DNA of 22,055 bases from Clostridia bacterium. Lineage in GTDB: Bacteria; Bacillota; Clostridia; Lachnospirales; WQUN01. A program made the position numbers and the translations under genes. The DNA is taken from NCBI GenBank assembly GCA_025997155.1, contig BNUF01000026.1, positions 1 to 22,055 on the forward strand. The letters run 5' to 3'. The notes beneath the pieces are model-generated. The model worked only from the letters and a program-made list of their open reading frames with translations. It ran no database searches and had not been told where the DNA came from. Position 1 is the first letter of the stretch, and each line of letters starts with the position of its first letter. Shown piece after piece: positions 13,493 through 21,500 of this stretch.

Positions 13493-15594
13493 TCGGGTTC
13501 ACCCTCTTTCGCGTCTGTGCTCCGACGTTTTTGCTTTATCCTTGTCGCGGCGGCGGACAGATATTTTACAAATACCGCGTAATCGTTCCCTTTCGCGTGG
13601 TCTTCAAGCAATTTTTGAATATGAGCTGCCGTCAGTCTTTCCTTGTCAATCTTGAAATACATCTTATCTTTTTTTGCAGCAAAAGCAAGTGCTGCAACTT
13701 TTTGTTCTGGTTGTTTTATATCGCAAAGTTTTTTCGTAAACTCGCCAAAATTTTTAGACGCATTAGCCGATGTGATAACTCTCGTAATTACGGAGTTTTG
13801 AGGAGGCTTCTCAAGAGTTTCCCCATACTTTGAACCTTGCGCCAACGCCTCTTTTTCGGAGCGGAGCTTGCGTATTTTCTCGTCAAGGGGAGAATCTTTT
13901 GTTGCGGGAGGTTTGGGGTTATCTGATTTTTCCGCAAGCGTAAACGCGTCGGCGCGGGGAATCGCCTCCGCGCGGAACTGCCCGAATCCCTCATTGTTTC
14001 TAATTCTGATAAACCCATCGGAAACCACCGTGCCTTCTCCGTTATATTTGAAAACAATAACGCTTCCTTCGGAAATAGCGCGTGACTGCGCTTTTGGCAA
14101 AAGCCACTTGCCATAGTATCCCGCAACGGTCGTTTCGCCACAAAATTTTCCGATTATTTCAAAGTCGCCGCCGAAGGTTCTTTCAAGAAGCGACAAATCC
14201 GTTGAAATTACGCCGTTATCATTTTCGAGTATAAGCGGAGTAACCACGACGAGCCTAAATTTGTCGCCCTTGGCAAGTTTTAGGCTGTTTGGCTGGATAG
14301 TGGTATCAACCCCATTTTCAACTTCCTTTTTAACTCCCTTTATTTTCGCGCCGCCGTATTGCGCCGTTCGCGAACGCCCGATCTTTATCTCATCGCAATC
14401 CTTGAGCAACGCGGTGAGTTCTTTCAAATCAGACTCATTCCCGATAACACTTCCGAAAAATTCCTGCCCCTCGGACAACGCCTCATAAGAATAAAACTCG
14501 CCGTCCTGTTTGTTGGCGTGACCGCGACTTTTATCGTTAGGGCGCGCGTGGTGCAGAAATACGGACTTGTCTGGCACAATCTTTTTTACTGTTCCATTTT
14601 CATCAATTGAGATATATCCCCCGAGCCCTTTGCAAATCGGACTTTCGGGGTCTTTTTCCTCTGGAATCCCGCCCGATTCGTCGGACAATCGGTTTCCCAG
14701 CTTATTCGATTTAAGCGAATTGGGCGCGGGGAAATAGGTTTTCCCGTCCGCGTAAGGCAACGCCGCCGTAAATTTCACGCCGCCGTCTAAGAATATTCGC
14801 CGGAAATTACTGTCAAGACAAGCGTCTTCTGGTTTAAGGGCATACTTTTTAATGTACTTAACGGCAAAAGCCCCTATCAACGCGCTGCCGAAAATATAAT
14901 CCTCACACGAAAAAAGCTTGCCCGAACGCTCGGCGGAAATAACGGGTTCAGTGAGCGTTAAAACATATGAAAATGCTTTTTCGTTCGCGTATTCACTCAA
15001 AGGAAATTTATCGTCATTATCTTTCGGGCAATCTGAAATTTCGCACTTAACCTCGCCCAACCCCCGCGAACGATTAAGCCCAAACCCACGCAAGGATTTT
15101 ACGCACATTACCAAAAATTCAAGAGGAACCTTGTCTAAAGTAAGGGGAAATGTAACGGGAAACTCGAATTTTTCGCCTTTGTTCAGCACGCGGGCGATTC
15201 GAAGCGACCCATCGCAGGCTTTGCCGTTTTCCATTTTTGTGCGGGTACGCATACTTGTGTAGATTTCCGTGATTTCTGAACGGTGAAAATCTTCCGTTAA
15301 TCCCTCTTTGATTGCCTCGTAATTTTCGAGCCGCCCATTTCCGATTGTAATTTCTCCCGGCGTGAGTTTGCCTGGTTCTCCGAATAGTTTTTTAAAAATA
15401 CCCGCATAGCTATCGTCAACGCTTAAAATATCAAGTCCGCATTCCCGCAAAACACCCTTCAAGCGTTTTCCGGGAATGAACGGAAGCCCGTTGTCCTCAA
15501 AACAAACGTCGGTATCCACATATCCCCCGAAGCCGTCGCCGGAAGCGGGGCATAAATCAGATAAAAGCGTCACGGTAATAAGTTTATTAAGCAT
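13489..15594 (-). CDS. Cas7-Csx10 fusion RAMP protein
   Basis: A 701-residue protein, longer than a usual Csx10. Residues 1-190 form a Cas7-like domain: GFGGYVDTDVCFEDN, then LPFIPGKRLKGVLRE, and the glycine loop FGLNRSRGLGEVKC (171-184). Asp27 or Asp29 sits at the RNA-cleavage position. From about 205 a Csx10/Cas5-like region follows, with IGRSRTAQYGGAKI (405-418), the hallmark glycine-rich segment, and VVTPLILENDNG. Csx10 probably caps the crRNA 5' tag as Cas5 does. The last 150 residues are charged and helical (about 560-701). ATG 15594 is chosen over TTG 15597. It overlaps the cas10 stop as TGATG, with GGGAG upstream. Confidence 0.85.
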   Translation of the reverse strand: MLNKLITVTLLSDLCPASGDGFGGYVDTDVCFEDNGLPFIPGKRLKGVLRECGLDILSVDDSYAGIFKKLFGEPGKLTPGEITIGNGRLENYEAIKEGLTEDFHRSEITEIYTSMRTRTKMENGKACDGSLRIARVLNKGEKFEFPVTFPLTLDKVPLEFLVMCVKSLRGFGLNRSRGLGEVKCEISDCPKDNDDKFPLSEYANEKAFSYVLTLTEPVISAERSGKLFSCEDYIFGSALIGAFAVKYIKKYALKPEDACLDSNFRRIFLDGGVKFTAALPYADGKTYFPAPNSLKSNKLGNRLSDESGGIPEEKDPESPICKGLGGYISIDENGTVKKIVPDKSVFLHHARPNDKSRGHANKQDGEFYSYEALSEGQEFFGSVIGNESDLKELTALLKDCDEIKIGRSRTAQYGGAKIKGVKKEVENGVDTTIQPNSLKLAKGDKFRLVVVTPLILENDNGVISTDLSLLERTFGGDFEIIGKFCGETTVAGYYGKWLLPKAQSRAISEGSVIVFKYNGEGTVVSDGFIRIRNNEGFGQFRAEAIPRADAFTLAEKSDNPKPPATKDSPLDEKIRKLRSEKEALAQGSKYGETLEKPPQNSVITRVITSANASKNFGEFTKKLCDIKQPEQKVAALAFAAKKDKMYFKIDKERLTAAHIQKLLEDHAKGNDYAVFVKYLSAAATRIKQKRRSTDAKEGEPE

Positions 15595-17063
15595 CAAACG
15601 GCATCTCCCTTGTTAAGCAAATTTTCGTATATGTCCGATATTTCTAAAATATCGAAAATGTGCGCGTAGGAACTCGTTTCATTATCGCAAGCAAGAGGGA
15701 ATTTTGGCAGTTTCTCTCCGCGCAGTTGATTCTCCGCGAGTTTAGCCGCCACATCCCCCGCGCCTATGGCGTTTCTGATTGCCTTCGCCTTGTTTCGCGG
15801 GATTTCTTTTATAATGGGGGTGTTCTCCTCAAACCATTTGAAATTCGGGAATTCACTTTCGGAGTCGTCCGAAACGCGCCACGGACGGCGCAATATACTC
15901 TTGCCGTTAACTAAATAAAGGCGTTTGCGCAAAACGCTCAACTCGGATACCCCGCCCGATTGATGCAGGTGAAAATCTAAATACGACCCCTCGGAGTCAC
16001 GCGACGGCTTTTTCGCGCTCGCGCAAAGAGCCTCGACGAGTTTGTATGCCTCCGAAAACGGATAATGGCTGTGAAATATGACGACACCCGCACACGCCGT
16101 CGGTTTGTCACCAGAAAACGGGCGTAAATCCTCTGGCGTGTTTTCGATTTCACGGAGCAAGCGTGCCGTGAAATCAAGCGCGAAATGCCCGCCGATAACA
16201 AGGGTCGTATCGTCGCCGTCGCCTATCAGTTCTATGAGAGGAAGGGGCTTGTCCGCGGGGTATTCCGTCTTGAACAGAGAAATTGTACGTTCACGCGCCT
16301 GTTTGTAGCATTCGTCTATTTTGACGGATAATGCGCGGATTTTCGGCGCGGCTTCGGCGTATGTCTCAAACTTTTCCATAAAGGATTTTATTCGGCTTCC
16401 CATGTTGTTTCCGTCCGCGTGTACAATCGCGATAAGGCTGTCTTCGCCTTTGCCGAATATAAGGTCGTCAAAATCTTCGATTTCTTTTCCGTATCCCGTA
16501 TCGTGCTCTTTTTTGTAACGCTTGTATCTGTCGCGCTTGAGTTTCTGACTGTTGCTCAGATATTCGTTTTCGGCAAACTCGCTCGCGGGGAGTCCCGTCC
16601 TGCCCGATTGCTTTGTGATAGGCTGATTTCCCGCGAAAACAGGAATGTTAAAGCCTCCCTTGACAAGAGAAAGGCGTTTGTTCAGCGTGTCAAAATCGGA
16701 TTTGTACGTATCTCCGAAATCCGTCTCTATCGCCGCTACCGCAATTCCTACGCCCGCCGCGCCTTGGCTTACGTTTGTGAGAAATTTTTTTGTAACAGCG
16801 TTGAAAATGTCCTCGTTTTTGAAGGAGACGTACGCGTTGCCCCCGCCCTGATAGATAATTTCAGCGGATAACTCTGTATCAAGTTCTTTGCCGTCTTGCC
16901 AACGCGGCAAAACTTCTTTTGTAACCTCCATAATCGCCGCCCTCAACGTTTCGCCGAAAATATCCGCTACTAACTTCGACGCGCCAACGTTCTCGGATAG
17001 CTTATTGCTTGAAAAAATATAACTTTGGATTCCGACGGCGTCATATACAGCAAGTATCCCCAT
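15594..17063 (-). CDS. cas10: Cas10, small form lacking HD domain
   Basis: A 489-residue large subunit of the type III complex, much shorter than common Cas10 proteins. It starts directly with AVYDAVGIQSYIFSSNKL (5-22), so there is no N-terminal HD DNase. IYQGGGNAYVSF (70-81) and IVHADGNNMGS (213-223) belong to the first palm. ELIGDGDDTTLVI (278-290) holds the cyclase site: DGDD (282-285) where GGDD is usual, with both catalytic aspartates kept. CAGVVIFHSHYPF follows as in related Cas10 proteins. Two CARF proteins downstream imply an active cyclic-oligoadenylate synthase. ATG 17063 follows AGGAGGG. It is the first gene of the operon. Confidence 0.95.
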   Translation of the reverse strand: MGILAVYDAVGIQSYIFSSNKLSENVGASKLVADIFGETLRAAIMEVTKEVLPRWQDGKELDTELSAEIIYQGGGNAYVSFKNEDIFNAVTKKFLTNVSQGAAGVGIAVAAIETDFGDTYKSDFDTLNKRLSLVKGGFNIPVFAGNQPITKQSGRTGLPASEFAENEYLSNSQKLKRDRYKRYKKEHDTGYGKEIEDFDDLIFGKGEDSLIAIVHADGNNMGSRIKSFMEKFETYAEAAPKIRALSVKIDECYKQARERTISLFKTEYPADKPLPLIELIGDGDDTTLVIGGHFALDFTARLLREIENTPEDLRPFSGDKPTACAGVVIFHSHYPFSEAYKLVEALCASAKKPSRDSEGSYLDFHLHQSGGVSELSVLRKRLYLVNGKSILRRPWRVSDDSESEFPNFKWFEENTPIIKEIPRNKAKAIRNAIGAGDVAAKLAENQLRGEKLPKFPLACDNETSSYAHIFDILEISDIYENLLNKGDAV

Positions 17064-17177
17064 TTAACCAAGCCCTCCTAGTATACTCTTCCATAAAATA
17101 TATCTCTCCGAATTTTGATAATGTAAAATTTTTTTTGAATTTTTTATTTTAAGTCAGTTTATATTCCAATATATGAC

Positions 17178-17207
17178 ATTATATCATACCGTGGCTATGT
17201 TACTCAA
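17178..17207 (-). promoter_or_regulatory. Predicted promoter of the type III-D operon
   Basis: On the minus strand, TTGAGT (17207-17202), an 18-base spacer, and TATAAT (17183-17178). The predicted start near 17171 leaves a leader of about 108 bases before cas10. The -10 box sits inside a short interrupted palindrome, TATGA...TCATA, which could be a regulator site. The rest of 17064-17315 is AT-rich and otherwise empty. Confidence 0.55.
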
Positions 17208-17260
17208 GTCGTTTTTTGTCATAAATAAAAAAACAATAATTTATTTAAAAAATTTTTAAC

Positions 17261-17288
17261 TTGACCATCGGTTCTACTGATATATTAT
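17261..17288 (+). promoter_or_regulatory. Predicted promoter of the unknown gene at 17316
   Basis: TTGACC (17261-17266), a 16-base spacer, and TATTAT (17283-17288). A GAGGAGG binding site at 17302-17308 then leads to ATG 17316. It diverges from the cas10 promoter. Confidence 0.5.
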
Positions 17289-17315
17289 TCGAACACAAAA
17301 TGAGGAGGACATGCT

Positions 17316-17591
17316 ATGGAAAACGCAAAGAAGCTCAATCAAATCAAAGTACACGCTGAGAATGGCGTACACGGGCTTGATATTTACCTTGATGTGCACG
17401 GGGTAAAGCACTACTTAACTACTCGCCGCCGCAACGGTCTGCTTTGGGTGTATCTCAAAGACGGCGTGACCATAGGCGAACTCAAACGCTTCAAGCCCGA
17501 CTACACCTATATGCAACAAAAGATTTTTCACTACTCGCAGTACCTTATCAGGGTGATGAACGATTACCTCAAATACGAATTTATCTCATAG
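17316..17591 (+). CDS. Small conserved-looking protein of unknown function
   Basis: A 91-residue basic protein with no signal peptide or membrane segment. It has an N-terminal beta-type part (KLNQIKVHAENGVHGLDIYL), the segment LTTRRRNGLLWVYLKDG (34-50), and a Tyr-rich helical end (YMQQKIFHYSQYLIRVMNDYL). The basic TTRRRNG run could contact nucleic acid, but this is a guess. I do not recognise a family. ATG 17316 is selected by GAGGAGG 7 bases upstream; an ATG at 17311 is in another frame. It diverges from the cas operon and is not obviously part of it. Confidence 0.75.
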   Translation: MENAKKLNQIKVHAENGVHGLDIYLDVHGVKHYLTTRRRNGLLWVYLKDGVTIGELKRFKPDYTYMQQKIFHYSQYLIRVMNDYLKYEFIS

Positions 17592-17601
17592 GCACGATAT
17601 T

Positions 17602-17647
17602 AGAAAGGAGGTGATGCCATAAAACCTCTATATAGAAAGAAGGTGAT
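17602..17647 (+). promoter_or_regulatory. Two tandem extended Shine-Dalgarno sequences
   Basis: AGAAAGGAGGTGAT (17602-17615) is complementary to the whole 3' tail of bacterial 16S rRNA. A second copy with one change, AGAAAGAAGGTGAT, lies at 17634-17647. Neither is placed correctly for a gene: only a two-codon frame (ATG 17614) follows the first, and the membrane protein start is 57 bases after the second. They may be ribosome standby sites or the remains of lost small genes. Confidence 0.55.
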
Positions 17648-17704
17648 AAAACTTCGGCACTTCAAAACAATGAAATCAAAACAATCAGGTAAAGGGGTTT
17701 ATTT

Positions 17705-18304
17705 ATGACAAAAACAGTGCTTTCATTCATTTTTTCTCCGTTTATCCTCTTCTTTGGCGGATTTTACGGTCTCTTTAACGGCGGACGAATCTTAACCGCC
17801 TATAAAGGTATTTTCGGGAAGTTTACGGCTTATTTTTGCTCGACGGCGGTAATCATCGGTCCGATTATGTGCGGGGTTTCAGTTGTTTTCGCGATTTCCG
17901 ACGCAACCTCCAAAAACTCCGTCGGAACCAATGTTCTACTCATATTGGTTTATTTGGCGGGCGGACTGATACTTGCTTTGATTGGAATTTTATGGTTTAA
18001 AAGCCTGTACAGGAAATGCCCGGATAGGCTGAAAGACAATCTTCTTTTCAGTATGCTTTGCGTCGCGGGCGGCATAGCTATACGGTGGTCTTTCTTCTTT
18101 ATCGCCGCGCTCTCAAAGTATATGGTAATCAGCGACCCGCGACGCGTCTATCTCGTAAGAAATCAATACGGGAATCCGACACGAGTCTTTGAAACAACTG
18201 CCGGAGGGGAGTATTGGGTTGAGGACGAAAACGGGGACATACACAAGGTATCAAAACGCGGCGAAACCTTTTCCTCTTCTGATAACGAGTATAGAATATT
18301 TTAA
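17705..18304 (+). CDS. Four-helix membrane protein of unknown function
   Basis: A 199-residue protein with four likely membrane helices at about 5-24, 41-64, 75-98 and 112-136. A soluble C-terminal tail of about 60 residues is rich in charged and aromatic residues (VYLVRNQYGNPTRVFE, GGEYWVEDENGDIHKVSKR). The tail resembles a small beta domain, and its side of the membrane is unclear. ATG 17705 follows AAAGGGG. I recognise no family. It lies between an unknown gene and a secreted surface protein, so a role at the cell envelope is plausible but unproven. Confidence 0.75.
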   Translation: MTKTVLSFIFSPFILFFGGFYGLFNGGRILTAYKGIFGKFTAYFCSTAVIIGPIMCGVSVVFAISDATSKNSVGTNVLLILVYLAGGLILALIGILWFKSLYRKCPDRLKDNLLFSMLCVAGGIAIRWSFFFIAALSKYMVISDPRRVYLVRNQYGNPTRVFETTAGGEYWVEDENGDIHKVSKRGETFSSSDNEYRIF

Positions 18305-18307
18305 TCT

Positions 18308-18417
18308 ATGTATCGCAATTCCGTTTGAGATTAGCGTTCTTATGCGCCGAAAACGTGCTGCTGCATCGCTATTTTCAGCTTGAACAACGCTAATCAAACG
18401 TGGAATTACTACAATAC
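18308..18417. repeat. Large imperfect inverted repeat between genes
   Basis: The left arm (18317-18338) contains AATTCC then GTTTGAGATTAGCGTT. The right arm (18386-18407) contains AACGCTAATCAAACG then TGGAATT. They pair over about 22 bases with small bulges, and TGTAT/ATACA extends the pairing outward. The loop is about 47 bases. It starts a few bases after the membrane protein stop, so it may act as a terminator or processed RNA structure, or be a fold-back insertion. No clear target duplication is seen. Confidence 0.55.
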
Positions 18418-18435
18418 ACTTTGGAGGCTAATAGT

Positions 18436-18477
18436 ATGAAAAATCTGTTCAAGAAATTGATAATCTTTTGCCTGTAA
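18436..18477 (+). CDS. Possible 13-residue leader peptide
   Basis: ATG 18436 has a good GGAGG site 8 bases upstream and encodes MKNLFKKLIIFCL before a stop. The product looks like the start of a signal peptide (two lysines, then a hydrophobic run). It lies 27 bases before the surface protein gene, whose own start is similar (MKNN...). It may be a leader peptide, a decayed duplicate of the signal sequence, or chance. Confidence 0.3.
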   Translation: MKNLFKKLIIFCL

Positions 18478-18504
18478 TTCAACAAAATCGAGGGGGGCTT
18501 AGTT

Positions 18505-21500
18505 ATGAAGAATAATATCTCGAAGGTCTCGAAAGCTTTAACGGCAGTAGTCTTGCTGCTGTCTGTCTTAATTGGCAGTTTTCCTGTATTTGCCGCTGAT
18601 ACAAGCGGTGTTTCGGGAAACAATCCCAATACGCTGTATCAGACAAACATATCGTCGCCAAAGACGCTTGATGTCTCTGGCTGGAACAAAGAGAAAGCGT
18701 CGGCACCACGCGGAACAGACAACAACCGCGCTATAGTCGGAAACAGTGCTTCAACAGCCGAAAAGGCGTGGTATCCGCTATCTACTATGCAAGTGACGCA
18801 ACTCGCGTATGAAAGTTACTCTCATGGTTCGGACAACGCGACTGACATTGCCGCAAACGATTGGCTTTTCGCGCCTTTTACCGGTACGGTCAAAGAATCC
18901 AGTCCTGACTATGGTTGGGTTGTTTTCCAGAGCAATAACCCAGTGTACTACGCAAATGGTGAATATGACTATATGACAATCCGTTTGATGCATGGAAATC
19001 AGCGTCCGGCGGTAGGAACGGTAATTAGACAGGGAGATTCTTTGCAATACCATACGGGAGGAATAGGCGCGGGAGGTACTGTTCAATACGGTACCCACCT
19101 TGATATCGCAATATTCAGAGGCACTTACGCGCAAGCTAAAGCAAGCGGACTCTCGCCAAACAACAAAAGAGACGTATACATTTACGACGCGCTGTATGTA
19201 AACGACTCGCTTACACCAACGAGGCGGGAAGAGGGGCAACTCAACCCCGCGAACCGTATAACAAAAGGAGGTATAACAAGTTATAGGGGACGTTGGCACA
19301 GTTTGCCTTACGGCGAAAATAAATCCGACGTAATACCCAACCCGGACTACATCGGCGACGCGTTCTTCGCGACTATACACAACACCTACCCAGAACCGCA
19401 GTATTTGACAAAAAATCCGAGCCAGTTGACTTATAAAGGCGGCGAAACGGCGGTATTTTTCGACTATTTGGGGAACGACGCGTACGCAATCTGCCGCGCG
19501 GATAATAATAACCTTGTGCTCGATGTAAGCGGCGCACTGAATTCATCTGGTGCCGCCGTGCAATGGTACGAATGGAACACAACTCCCGCGCAAGCGTGGA
19601 GGATAAAGAAAGACGGCGACACCTATCTTTTAAGTCCGTTGTGCGCCCCCGGACTTCTGCTGGATTTTAACGCCGTTACAAGGATATGGGACGCGAATTA
19701 CACTGGTGCTCAGCGTTTTGTAATTGATAGAGTATCCGCTCCGACTTTTGCGTCTATAAGTTTCTCTCCGTCTAAAGCAGAATATAAAGTTGGAGAAAGC
19801 GGAAGTATCAATATATCTTCCTCTGGAGATAATACGAGTGTTTCATTGGAACGGTACAAAGTCGTCAACAACGAATATGTATTGGTTGACACTACTAAAG
19901 ATTTCAGCGGAAATGGTGTTGGAAGTTTTTCGTGGGGAAATGACGATATAGGGGTTTGGGGCTGGCGTTTTAAGGTTACTAACTCGCTTGGCACTCAATA
20001 TTGCGACCTGTATTTCAGCGTTGTCCCGAACATATCCGCGCCAAGTTTCGCGAAAATGAGTTTCTCTTTGCAAAAAAGCGAATATAAACTCGGAGACAAG
20101 GTTTTGATGAATCTGTCGTCTGACGGAACTGATACCACTGCCGTCGTCGAGCGTTATAAACTTTACAACGGGGACTATATTAAACTTAACGAAGATGTGA
20201 GTGTCACCGCGAACGGCACTATTAATACCGAGGCAGTAGAAGAAGGTGACTGGGGTTATAGACTGAAGGTGTCTAACGGCGCGGGGACAAAGTACTCCGA
20301 TATAATATACTTCAAGGTTGTCTCGGACGCGAATGAGACACCTCCGACGATTAGCGGCGATAACTATCCCACAACCCTCACAGAAGGCACTCCGTTTGAG
20401 ATTAAGGGTACAATCACAGCAGGTTCGCTGGCACTTGAACGCGTATACGTCGGTGTCTTAAATCTTTCCATAGGGGAATGGATGGAGAAAAACGGCAATG
20501 TTTGGCATCACTACGTTGACACTCCCGCAAACGGAAAATTTGACATTAAATCACAAGTCAGTAAGGAAATGCACTTTGAGAATCTTTTGGCGGGAGATTA
20601 TGAATATCATTTGACTGCCGTCTCAAAGTCTGGTTTACACGTTTCGTCTGTCCATAAGTTTACTGTGGTTAAGGCGTCGTCTAAATCTATTGGTGATACC
20701 ACTATAACATTAAGCAATAGCGCGTACACGTATGACGGTCTCGCGAAACAACCAAGTGTCACCGTAAAGGACGGCTCAAAAACGCTTGTAAACGGAACAG
20801 ATTACACTGTATCATATACTAATAATACGAATGTCGGCACTGGGACACTTACTGTAACGGGCAAATCAAATTACGCCGGAAGCAAAAGCGCGAATTTCTT
20901 GATAAGCAGCGAGGAGTTAATCAATATAAACAAAACGGTTGTAACAATTTCACCGGCATCGTTTGTTTATGACGGAAACGCAAAGACTCCGAGTGTCATA
21001 GTTAAAGACGCGTCAAATACACTTAAATACGGTACGGACTACCTCGTAGAATATTCCGGCAACACTTCAATCGGAAACGGCAAGGTAATCGTTACAGGTA
21101 TAGGCAAATACACAGGCACAATAACGCAAGCCTTTGCGATAAACACCGCTACGACCACAACCGACGATTTGGAGAGCATATCGGTCAAAAACAAACCCAA
21201 CAAAACATCATACACTGTTTCTGATACGCTTGATACAAGCGGTTTGACAATTTCGACAAAATACAAAAGCGGGAGAACAGAAACTATTTCATCTGGCTTT
21301 ACTTGCAATCCGACAATATTAACCACTTCAGGCTATGTCCCGATTACGGTTTCATACACATACGACGGAATAACAAAAACAACTTCCTCGTTCAGTGTGT
21401 CGGTAAGCGAAAAAGCGGACAAAGATATCGAAGTGACTGATATCACTATTAACGGAATTTCGGAACGCAATTTAGAAGTCGGCGCAAGCGAGCGGTTAAG

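Noticed and set aside
16419..16871. 150-codon plus-strand ORF inside cas10
   Set aside because: It is antisense to conserved Cas10 sequence and has no recognisable family or coupled neighbours.
17643..17708. 21-codon GTG frame before the membrane protein
   Set aside because: Its GTG lies inside the Shine-Dalgarno sequence itself, so independent initiation there is unlikely.
18778..19380. 200-codon minus-strand ORF opposite the surface gene
   Set aside because: It is a shadow of the continuous secreted-protein frame, with Arg/Cys/Val-rich composition and no domain.
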